Of a DNA stretch of 13,406 nucleotides, positions 1-6,138 are shown in pieces. The notes below the pieces were generated by a model. That model worked only from the letters and a program-made list of their open reading frames with translations. It made no database searches and was not told the origin of the DNA. Numbering within the stretch: position 1 is the first letter of the stretch; each line of letters starts with the position of its first letter. The translations under genes were made by a program, and so were the position numbers. The stretch comes from Clostridiales bacterium (lineage in GTDB: Bacteria > Bacillota > Clostridia > Oscillospirales > JAAYXM01): positions 1-13,406 of the forward strand of contig JAAYXM010000018.1 of assembly GCA_012515925.1 (NCBI GenBank). The letters run 5' to 3'.

Positions 1-284
1 CCTCCTACGGGCGCGGCCCGACGGGCGAAATCTGGAAGCTTGAGGACAAGCTGTTCGAATTTCTTAATCTTTGCCTTGACGTTTTATCGGACAACCCGCT
101 CTTCGTTATAATAAACTCATACACGACAGGGCTTGCCCCGTCGGCCATCGGATATATGTCTGATCTGGTGTTTACCTCTAAATACGGCGGAAAGACCGAA
201 TACTCGGAGCTTGGCCTGCGCGTCGCCGAAACCGAGCTAATCCTTCCCGCGGGAAGCTGCGCGCGCTGGAGCCCGGCATTATAA
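1..284 (+). CDS. RlmI-like class I SAM-dependent methyltransferase, C-terminal part (5' truncated by window edge)
   Basis: Only the last ~93 codons are present; the reading frame is open from the left edge (first full codon at base 3) to TAA at 282-284. The first visible residues, SYGRGPTGEIWKLED, match the stretch after the catalytic DPP motif in COG1092/RlmI-type methyltransferases, which methylate cytosine in 23S rRNA. Further conserved-looking blocks are INSYTTGL and the C-terminal ELILPAG..CARW. The SAM-binding Rossmann core and any N-terminal PUA domain would lie upstream, outside the window, so neither the substrate nor full integrity can be judged. The stop is 19 bases before the ecfA1 start with no terminator between them, so co-transcription with the ECF genes is likely. 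The family assignment is fairly firm; the exact target base is inference. Confidence 0.75.
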   Translation, partial: SYGRGPTGEIWKLEDKLFEFLNLCLDVLSDNPLFVIINSYTTGLAPSAIGYMSDLVFTSKYGGKTEYSELGLRVAETELILPAGSCARWSPAL

Positions 285-303
285 AGAGATTTTGGAGAGT
301 ACT

Positions 304-1146
304 ATGAACCATATGATAACAACCGAATCGCTGAGGTTCGCCTACAAGCACGAGGGCGGGGAATCTACGCAGGTTTTATTCGATATAACTTTGAATATAA
401 AGCCCGGGGAGTTTGTCGCGGTATTGGGCCATAACGGCTCCGGGAAATCCACGCTCGCGAAGCATTTCAACTGTATTCTGCTGCCCTCCGGCGGCAAGGT
501 CTATATAGACGGAATGGACACACAGGATGAGGCCAATCTCTATACAATCAGAAGTCTTTGCGGAATGGTTTTTCAGAACCCGGACAATCAGATAGTAGCG
601 ACAATCACCGAGGAGGACGTAGCGTTCGGGCCGGAGAATTTAGGCGTACCGATGCCCGAGCTGCGCGAGCGAGTGGACGAGGCTCTGAAAACCGTGGGTA
701 TGTTTGAGTTTCGCACTCACGCGCCTCACCTGCTCTCGGGCGGCCAGAAGCAGCGGATTGCGATAGCGGGCATAATAGCTATGCGCCCGCGCTGCATTGT
801 GCTCGACGAGCCCACGGCAATGCTTGACCCGGTGGGCAGGCGCGAGGTGCTCGCCACGATATCAAAGCTTAATAAGCAGTACGGCATTACGATTATTCTG
901 ATAACACACCACATGAACGAAGCCGCTGACGCCGACCGTGTCATAGTTATGAATGACGGAAAAATAGCAATGGACGGCACGCCGAAGGAAGTATTCACGC
1001 GGGTTGACGAGCTTAAGGAGTTCGGTCTCTCAGTCCCGCAAACCGTCGAGCTTCTGTATGAGCTACAAAAATCCGGAATTGATGTCCCGCTCGATAAAAT
1101 AAGCGTGGACGAGTGCGCCGCCGCCCTGTATTCGTATTTTAAGTAA
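304..1146 (+). CDS. ecfA1: Energy-coupling factor transporter ATP-binding protein EcfA1
   Basis: Cytoplasmic ABC ATPase of the ECF-type vitamin/metal uptake system; it pairs with EcfA2 and drives EcfT and exchangeable S components. 280 aa from ATG 304, the usual family length. Visible motifs: Walker A GHNGSGKST (42-50), Q-loop FQNPDNQIV (90-98), signature LSGGQ (144-148), Walker B IVLDEP (165-170) with D-loop, and switch histidine H202. The Q-loop FQNPDNQ is typical of the A1 paralogue, against FQYPEYQLFEE in the A2 neighbour. A TTG at 292 also keeps the frame open, but its bases form the Shine-Dalgarno (GGAG, 294-297) for ATG 304, at 6-base spacing, so 304 is the better start. It is the first of three adjacent ECF genes; the gap to ecfA2 is 18 bases. 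Nothing looks broken. Confidence 0.95.
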   Translation: MNHMITTESLRFAYKHEGGESTQVLFDITLNIKPGEFVAVLGHNGSGKSTLAKHFNCILLPSGGKVYIDGMDTQDEANLYTIRSLCGMVFQNPDNQIVATITEEDVAFGPENLGVPMPELRERVDEALKTVGMFEFRTHAPHLLSGGQKQRIAIAGIIAMRPRCIVLDEPTAMLDPVGRREVLATISKLNKQYGITIILITHHMNEAADADRVIVMNDGKIAMDGTPKEVFTRVDELKEFGLSVPQTVELLYELQKSGIDVPLDKISVDECAAALYSYFK

Positions 1147-1164
1147 ACTTGGAGGTTTCCGCTG

Positions 1165-2025
1165 TTGGATGCAATCATTTCTGTCCGCGGCCTTACACAT
1201 GTATACAGCCCGAACACGCCGTTTGAGCAAGTCGCGATTAAAGATATAAACCTTGATATATATAAAGGCGAAATAATCGGGGTTATCGGCCACACAGGCT
1301 CGGGTAAATCAACGCTGATATCGCATTTAAACGGTTTAATAAAGCCCGCCGCCGGAACCGTGACGTTTAACGGCGAGAATATATGGAAATCGAAGGAATT
1401 CACCCACAGTATCCGTTTTAAGGTCGGGCTTGTGTTCCAATACCCCGAATACCAGCTGTTCGAGGAAACCGTTTACCGCGATATAGCCTTCGGCCCGACA
1501 AACATGGGGCTGAAGGAGGATGAAATCCGCGGGCGCGTCGCGGACGCGATTCGTTTTGTCGGGCTCAAGCCCGATATCCTCGAAAAATCCCCGTTTTCGC
1601 TGTCGGGCGGCCAGAAACGCAGGGTCGCTATTGCCGGCGTTATCGCGATGATGCCCGACGTTTTAATCCTTGACGAGCCAACCGCCGGGCTTGACCCGCG
1701 CGGGCGCGCCGATATTATCAATCATGTAAAGGCCTATAACAAATCAACCGGCTTGTCCGTTGTGCTTGTCACGCATAACATGGAGGATATCGCCCAAACG
1801 GTAGACAGGATTATCGTGTTGAAAAAAGGCGAGATAATGATGACGGGCGGAACAAGCGAGGTTTTTTCTCGCGGTAAAGAGCTTGAAGCCGCGGGCCTCG
1901 CCGTCCCGCAGATAACACAGGTGGCAAACAGGCTTTTTGACGCCGGTCTTAACATCAGCACCTCCGTTTATACCGTGGAGCAGCTTAAAAACGAGCTGCT
2001 GTCGTTGGGAGGTGCCCGTAAATGA
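1165..2025 (+). CDS. ecfA2: Energy-coupling factor transporter ATP-binding protein EcfA2
   Basis: Second ATPase of the ECF energizing module, forming the heterodimer with EcfA1. 286 aa. Motifs: Walker A GHTGSGKST (42-50), Q-loop FQYPEYQLFEETV (91-103, diagnostic for EcfA2), signature LSGGQ (146-150), Walker B LILDEP (167-172), D-loop LDP and switch H204. The start is TTG at 1165: GGAGG at 1151-1155 lies 9 bases upstream, and the resulting N-terminus MDAIISVRGLTHVYSP fits the first beta strand of the ABC fold. The nearby ATG at 1169 is out of frame. The 3' end overlaps ecfT by 4 bases (ATGA, 2022-2025), which suggests translational coupling and matched subunit synthesis. Identity is secure; which S components it serves cannot be told from this window. 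Confidence 0.95.
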   Translation: MDAIISVRGLTHVYSPNTPFEQVAIKDINLDIYKGEIIGVIGHTGSGKSTLISHLNGLIKPAAGTVTFNGENIWKSKEFTHSIRFKVGLVFQYPEYQLFEETVYRDIAFGPTNMGLKEDEIRGRVADAIRFVGLKPDILEKSPFSLSGGQKRRVAIAGVIAMMPDVLILDEPTAGLDPRGRADIINHVKAYNKSTGLSVVLVTHNMEDIAQTVDRIIVLKKGEIMMTGGTSEVFSRGKELEAAGLAVPQITQVANRLFDAGLNISTSVYTVEQLKNELLSLGGARK

Positions 2026-2849
2026 TACGCGATATAACTCTCGGGCAGTATTTCCCCGGCGATACGATAATTCACAGGCTTGACCCGCGCGTCAAAATAA
2101 CGCTTACCATGCTTTATATTATCATACTGTTCATGATAAACGGCCCGATACCATATCTTATAATGACAGTATTCCTGTCTGTCGCGATATACCTTTCAAA
2201 AATAAACTTACGCCTTATATTCAAGGGTCTTCGTCCGATACTGATACTGCTTGTATTCACAACTATGCTGAATATATTCTATACACAGGGCGGAACCGTG
2301 CTTCTTAACATCGGGTTTGTTACCGTCACCACGCACGGCATCTACATGGCGTTTTTTATCATACTGCGCCTTATACTTTTAATATCCGTCTCGTTCGTCA
2401 TGCTGACATACACGACCTCGCCGATAATGCTTACGGACGGGCTCGAGTCGCTGCTCGGGCCGTTTAAAAAGCTTAAGTTTCCGGCGCACGAGCTCGCGAT
2501 GATGATGACTATCGCGTTAAGGTTTATACCGACGCTTATGGAGGAGACGGACAGGATAATGTCGGCGCAGAAATCTCGCGGCGCGGATTTTGAAACAGGA
2601 AGCATACTTAAGCGCGCGAAGGCGCTTATCCCGGTTCTTATTCCGCTTTTTATCGGCGCGTTTCGCCGCGCCGAGGAGCTCGCGATAGCTATGGAATGCC
2701 GCTGTTATCGCGGCGGCCAGGGCAGGACAAGGCTCCGGGTGCTTGTGCTCGACAAAAAGGATTATGCCGTGACAATACTTACGCTTGCGGTATTTGCGAT
2801 ATCCATCGTGATGTCGTATACAATCGTCTGGGGAGTGATAACACGGTGA
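2022..2849 (+). CDS. ecfT: Energy-coupling factor transporter transmembrane protein EcfT
   Basis: Integral membrane scaffold of the ECF transporter; it links the EcfA1A2 ATPases to S components through long coupling helices. 275 aa. Hydrophobic segments lie at roughly 25-60, 70-90, 108-135 and 245-270. The family signature region is clear: ALRFIPTLMEETDRIMSAQ followed by the first Arg motif (S-R-G, 185-187), then AMECRCYRGGQGRTR with the second (Y-R-G, 229-231). These arginines contact the ATPase grooves. ATG 2022 overlaps the ecfA2 stop, with GGGAGG at 2007-2012 as ribosome binding site inside ecfA2. The 3' end overlaps the truA GTG by 4 bases. No S-component gene is adjacent, as expected for the shared (group II) module. 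Length and motifs are complete. Confidence 0.95.
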   Translation: MIRDITLGQYFPGDTIIHRLDPRVKITLTMLYIIILFMINGPIPYLIMTVFLSVAIYLSKINLRLIFKGLRPILILLVFTTMLNIFYTQGGTVLLNIGFVTVTTHGIYMAFFIILRLILLISVSFVMLTYTTSPIMLTDGLESLLGPFKKLKFPAHELAMMMTIALRFIPTLMEETDRIMSAQKSRGADFETGSILKRAKALIPVLIPLFIGAFRRAEELAIAMECRCYRGGQGRTRLRVLVLDKKDYAVTILTLAVFAISIVMSYTIVWGVITR

Positions 2850-3646
2850 GCCCGCGTCATATCGCGCTGGTTTTGTCCTATCTCGGAACCGCATACCACG
2901 GCTGGCAAATCCAGAAAAACGGCATAACGGTCTCAGAAACCGTCGGGGACGTACTTTCGCGAATCACGGACGAAAAGATTAAGCTTACCGGCTGCGGGCG
3001 TACCGACGCGGGAGTTCACGCGCTGCGCTATGTCGCGGATTTTCGCACGACAAGCGGTATTTCTACCGAAAAGCTGCCCGCTGCGTTAAACAGTCTCCTG
3101 CCCCGCGATATTTCGGTTTTAGCCGCGTTTGAGATACCCGGCAGCTTTCATTCGACGCGCTCATGTGTCCGGAAGGAATATATATATAAAATCCACCTTG
3201 GTAAAACCAGAAGCCCGTTTCTGCGGGACCTCGCGCTGCATTACCCGTATCCGTTTAATTTTGCGGAGGTTAAGAAGGCCTGCGCGAATTTTGTCGGAAC
3301 CCATGATTTTTCCGCGATGCGCACGCTCGGCACACCCGTCAAAAGCACGGTGCGCACGATGTACAGCTGTGACGCGGAAATCTCCGGCGATATGGCGTAC
3401 ATATACATGTGCGCGAACGGGTTTTTATACAACATGGCGAGAGCCATAACCGGTACGCTGCTTGAGGTCGCGAGAAATAAAACAAGCGCGGACGGTATTC
3501 CGGAAATACTCTTAAGCCGCGACCGTGCGCGCGCGGGCGCCACCGCTCCGGCACACGGATTGTATCTTGCCCGGCTGTGGTATAATACAGATAACGAGAT
3601 GTTTAACCGCCTTTGTAATTATGAGTTTATTGAGGGGAGCATGTAA
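2846..3646 (+). CDS. truA: tRNA pseudouridine(38-40) synthase TruA
   Basis: Isomerises U38, U39 and U40 in the anticodon arm of tRNAs to pseudouridine. 266 aa from GTG 2846, close to the usual size. Evidence: N-terminal LSYLGTAYHGWQIQ, catalytic block GCGRTDAGVHA with nucleophile D54, RKEYIYKI, FVGTHDFSA, and the C-terminal FLYNMARAITGTLLEV. The frame stays open upstream to 2696, but that extension lies inside ecfT. GTG 2846 gives the conserved N-terminus, has GGGAG at 2831-2835, and makes a GTGA overlap with the ecfT stop, implying coupling. The C-terminus carries about 15 residues beyond the usual GLYLARLWY ending. The codons for that ending overlap a strong extended -10 sequence (3576-3586). 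The ecfA1-ecfA2-ecfT-truA order is classical in Firmicutes. Confidence 0.95.
   Translation: MSPRHIALVLSYLGTAYHGWQIQKNGITVSETVGDVLSRITDEKIKLTGCGRTDAGVHALRYVADFRTTSGISTEKLPAALNSLLPRDISVLAAFEIPGSFHSTRSCVRKEYIYKIHLGKTRSPFLRDLALHYPYPFNFAEVKKACANFVGTHDFSAMRTLGTPVKSTVRTMYSCDAEISGDMAYIYMCANGFLYNMARAITGTLLEVARNKTSADGIPEILLSRDRARAGATAPAHGLYLARLWYNTDNEMFNRLCNYEFIEGSM
3560..3586 (+). promoter_or_regulatory. Candidate extended -10 promoter inside the 3' end of truA
   Basis: Bases 3576-3586 read TGTGGTATAAT, a full match to the extended -10 consensus TRTGnTATAAT. A weak -35-like TTGTAT (3560-3565) lies 15 bases upstream; extended -10 promoters often tolerate a poor -35. Transcription would start near 3593, giving a leader of about 55 bases before the DUF5711-like start at 3648. 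It could let DUF5711-cvpA-pgsA-clpE be expressed apart from the ECF/truA genes. The bases also encode TruA residues, so chance is possible. Confidence 0.45.
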
Positions 3647-3647
3647 C

Positions 3648-4796
3648 ATGCCCGCGGCTCAGAAAAGACGCAAACGTAAAACCGGCATTCTGGGAAGGTT
3701 TATTATTTACATAATAATCCTGCTTTTTGTCAGTCTGACAATCTTTTTCCTTAACAGAACGGGGGCTAACTCTGTTCTGCGGTTAATCTATATGCTCGGC
3801 TCGGGTATTACCGGAGATATGACCGAAGAAGCCTCGATTTCATTTGACATGCATGAGATGAACGAGTTTCACGCATTTAAGCGCGGGCTTGCCGTAATAT
3901 CCCCGAATCAGCTTTCGGTTTACAAAATGTCCGGTGAGCGAACTCTTTTCGAGCCCTTGCTGTTTCATTCCCCCGCGGTTTCCGGCTGCAATGACAGCTT
4001 CGCGGTATATGACCGCAGCGGTACGGGGTTTCTGGTCACAAACGGCAAAAAAATACTTATGCGTGAAGAAGCGCCCGCGAAAATAAGCAAAATAACCATG
4101 AACAAAAACGGCGCGTTTACGCTTATAACCGACGGGCCGGACTGCAAGTCAATGGTTACCGTATATAATTCTTCGATGAATACCGTTTACAAGCTTTATT
4201 CGTCCGAACAGTTCGTGTTTGACGCGATTTTATCAAACGACGCCAAATCAATGGCTGTTCTCGGTTATTCCGCGAAAAGCGGCGGTTTTGAGGGCAATGT
4301 CACGGTTTACGGTTTAAACAGCGAAAGCCCGCTCGCGACGTTCACGCTCCCCGACGATATGCCTATAGCGGCAGGCTTTCAAAGCTCCGACACGCTTTTT
4401 GTCCTGACCGAGGATTCGCTTAAATCCGTAAAGCTCGGCGGGGAAATACAGACCCTGCTTGAGTTTAAGTCAACGGAGCTAAACGGTTTTTTTGTCAAGG
4501 ACAGGTTCTTCTCGATGCTTTTAAACGGGAACTTAAGCGGCGGCAGGGCCGAGGCGGTAACCGTAAAAAGAAACTCCGAGCCCGTGCGCATCGGTATTGA
4601 CGGGCAGATACTCGGGTTTTCGGTCTCGGACAGGCATATAGCCGTCGGTTTTTCGGACAGGATCGATATATATTCGGATGGTTTAGCGTTTAAACACTCC
4701 TTCCCTATCGCAAAGGATATAAAAAGCTTTATCATCCGCGATGACGGAACACTTCTGACAATAGGCGAGAATTTCGCGAAGCTCCTTATCCCGTAG
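3648..4796 (+). CDS. DUF5711-like single-pass membrane protein of unknown function
   Basis: Function not known. 382 aa. The N-terminus is strongly basic (KRRKRK, 6-11) and is followed by one hydrophobic helix (about 17-36). The rest is a long, mostly polar extracytoplasmic region, which the positive-inside rule would put outside the membrane. That region alternates short beta-type strands and turns (e.g. RGLAVISPNQLSVY, FAVYDRSGTGFLV, RHIAVGFSDRIDIY), which suggests a beta-propeller-like fold without recognisable catalytic residues. I recall such proteins as DUF5711 in Clostridia; that assignment is from memory. Start ATG 3648 has a GAGGGGAG site (3632-3639) 8 bases upstream and follows the truA stop by one base. 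The frame is open upstream to 3525, but that is inside truA. It lies directly before cvpA and pgsA, so a cell-envelope role is plausible. Confidence 0.75.
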   Translation: MPAAQKRRKRKTGILGRFIIYIIILLFVSLTIFFLNRTGANSVLRLIYMLGSGITGDMTEEASISFDMHEMNEFHAFKRGLAVISPNQLSVYKMSGERTLFEPLLFHSPAVSGCNDSFAVYDRSGTGFLVTNGKKILMREEAPAKISKITMNKNGAFTLITDGPDCKSMVTVYNSSMNTVYKLYSSEQFVFDAILSNDAKSMAVLGYSAKSGGFEGNVTVYGLNSESPLATFTLPDDMPIAAGFQSSDTLFVLTEDSLKSVKLGGEIQTLLEFKSTELNGFFVKDRFFSMLLNGNLSGGRAEAVTVKRNSEPVRIGIDGQILGFSVSDRHIAVGFSDRIDIYSDGLAFKHSFPIAKDIKSFIIRDDGTLLTIGENFAKLLIP

Positions 4797-4836
4797 TTTC
4801 CGCGTACCCTCATTACATATAATGGGAGTGAAGAAA

Positions 4837-5523
4837 ATGCCAAATCAAGCTTACCTTGTCCCCTTGGCGGCCGATATAATTACCGTTGCCGTATTGATTC
4901 TATTCGCGCTGCGCGGCAGAAAACGCGGGCTTCTCAGGACCGTTGCGGGTATACTTGTGCTGATTATCGCGTATTTCGGCGCGGGGCAACTATCCGAACT
5001 GACAACCCCTTATCTTTCAAAGAACTATGTTGAGCCCAGAATCCGGGATTACATCATGCCGAAATCACAGGAAGCCGCGGACACGGCCGTCGGAGGAATA
5101 TCGGAAACCATCAGTCAGATGCTTCTTAAAATCGGGATTCCGCAAAACGCCGTCACTGAGGCGGTCGGAAATTTCGACTGGAGCACCGACGAGAAAATAA
5201 ACGGCGCGATTGACGACATATCGGGCGCGATAGCGCAGAAAGTAACCTTCGCGGTATCCTGCCTTTTATACTTTATATTATTGCTGATACTGCTTTCGCT
5301 ATTGGTCAGACTCGTAAATCTCATCACAAAAATACCCGGGCTTAATTTTATCAACAAGACCGGGGGGCTTATTCTCGGCTTGCTGTTAGGGTACATCACA
5401 TTAACGATTACGGTTACGATTCTTACCAATACGGGAATTCTGCTTTCCAAAGATATAGTCGATAAAACCGTGATTCTTCGGAATATTTCCGGTTTCAATC
5501 CGTTTTCTCTGATTTACAAATAG
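4837..5523 (+). CDS. CvpA family membrane protein
   Basis: Integral membrane protein of the CvpA family (colicin V production-type), whose members are linked to envelope processes but have no settled biochemical role. 228 aa. Helix 1 is about 8-25, followed by the family-typical basic turn RGRKRGLLRTV. Helix 2 is about 32-50, then a polar stretch of ~85 residues (51-135), then hydrophobic segments near 136-160 and 176-197. ATG 4837 is chosen over in-frame ATG 4822 because GGGAG at 4824-4828 sits 8 bases before 4837 and would lie inside the longer version. The gap after the DUF5711-like gene is 40 bases without a terminator, and the gap to pgsA is 37 bases, so all three are likely co-transcribed. 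The C-terminus FNPFSLIYK resembles that of clostridial relatives. Confidence 0.8.
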   Translation: MPNQAYLVPLAADIITVAVLILFALRGRKRGLLRTVAGILVLIIAYFGAGQLSELTTPYLSKNYVEPRIRDYIMPKSQEAADTAVGGISETISQMLLKIGIPQNAVTEAVGNFDWSTDEKINGAIDDISGAIAQKVTFAVSCLLYFILLLILLSLLVRLVNLITKIPGLNFINKTGGLILGLLLGYITLTITVTILTNTGILLSKDIVDKTVILRNISGFNPFSLIYK

Positions 5524-5560
5524 ATAAAGCTGTGTTATTCTTTCGTAGGGGATGATATGA

Positions 5561-6109
5561 GTGAATATTCCAAACTTGCTTACCATATTCCGGATGAGCC
5601 TTGTTCCGGTGTTTGTCGTTGTGTTTTTCAGCGGCAGGCCGAACGCTAATCTTTTCGCGGCGGCAATTTACGCGCTCGCGGGGTTGACGGACGTGCTCGA
5701 CGGGATAATAGCAAGGAATTTTCACCAGATAACACCGCTCGGGAAAATACTCGACCCGCTTGCGGATAAGCTCATGACGATTACGGTATTTATCTGCATT
5801 ACTATTTCGGGTATAATACAATGGTGGGTAATAGCCTTAATCTTCGCGAAGGACGCTCTTCTCATCGTCGGCGGCTTTAAGCTATACAGGGAGGTTTCCG
5901 GCGTTTTCTCGGCAAATATGCTCGGGAAAGCCGCGACAGTATATCTTGTTACGGGCGGTATACTCATTATGACGCTCGGCAGTCTTATCCCGCCGACGCT
6001 TAAGGATTTATATCAATATCTTGCGGTAATAATTTCTTTTCTGGCTTTTTTCAGCTACCTGTACCAGTATTGGCAATTCAGGAAGAGACAGAAATCAAAG
6101 AAAAGCTGA
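5561..6109 (+). CDS. pgsA: CDP-diacylglycerol--glycerol-3-phosphate 3-phosphatidyltransferase
   Basis: Membrane enzyme that transfers the phosphatidyl group from CDP-diacylglycerol to glycerol-3-phosphate, giving phosphatidylglycerophosphate on the way to phosphatidylglycerol and cardiolipin. 182 aa, normal for PgsA. The CDP-alcohol phosphotransferase signature D-x2-D-G-x2-A-R-x8-G-x3-D-x3-D is complete: D44, D47, G48, A51, R52, G61, D65, D69. The N-terminus MNIPNLLTIFRM is also typical. GTG 5561 is the start, with AGGGG at 5547-5551; the ATG at 5556 is out of frame. About six hydrophobic helices are visible, and the C-terminus is basic (RKRQKSKK). Other CDP-alcohol transferases, such as a cardiolipin synthase of this superfamily, cannot be fully excluded, but length and N-terminus favour PgsA. 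The clpE gene follows 29 bases later. Confidence 0.88.
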   Translation: MNIPNLLTIFRMSLVPVFVVVFFSGRPNANLFAAAIYALAGLTDVLDGIIARNFHQITPLGKILDPLADKLMTITVFICITISGIIQWWVIALIFAKDALLIVGGFKLYREVSGVFSANMLGKAATVYLVTGGILIMTLGSLIPPTLKDLYQYLAVIISFLAFFSYLYQYWQFRKRQKSKKS

Positions 6110-6138
6110 CGTTACGCTAAACTATTCTGGAGGTCAAT

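Noticed and set aside
726..1403. Long minus-strand open frame of about 225 codons opposite ecfA1/ecfA2
   Set aside because: It crosses two clear ABC ATPase genes, has low-complexity Ser-rich composition typical of antisense frames, and has no start signal.
2696..2845. Upstream in-frame extension of truA
   Set aside because: It lies wholly inside ecfT; the GTG at 2846 gives the conserved TruA N-terminus and a coupled 4-base overlap.
4818..4823. Perfect TATAAT just before cvpA
   Set aside because: A start point about 7 bases downstream would fall after the ribosome binding site (4824-4828), and no -35 is visible, so it is probably chance in an A/T-rich gap.
6070..6098. TTGGCA with a 17-base spacer in the 3' end of pgsA as a clpE promoter
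   Set aside because: The matching -10 position reads AATCAA, only 3 of 6, so I do not call a promoter.
6131..6137. AGGTCAA before clpE, resembling a CtsR heat-shock operator half-site
   Set aside because: CtsR operators are direct repeats of this heptad; no second copy follows, and the match coincides with the ribosome binding site.
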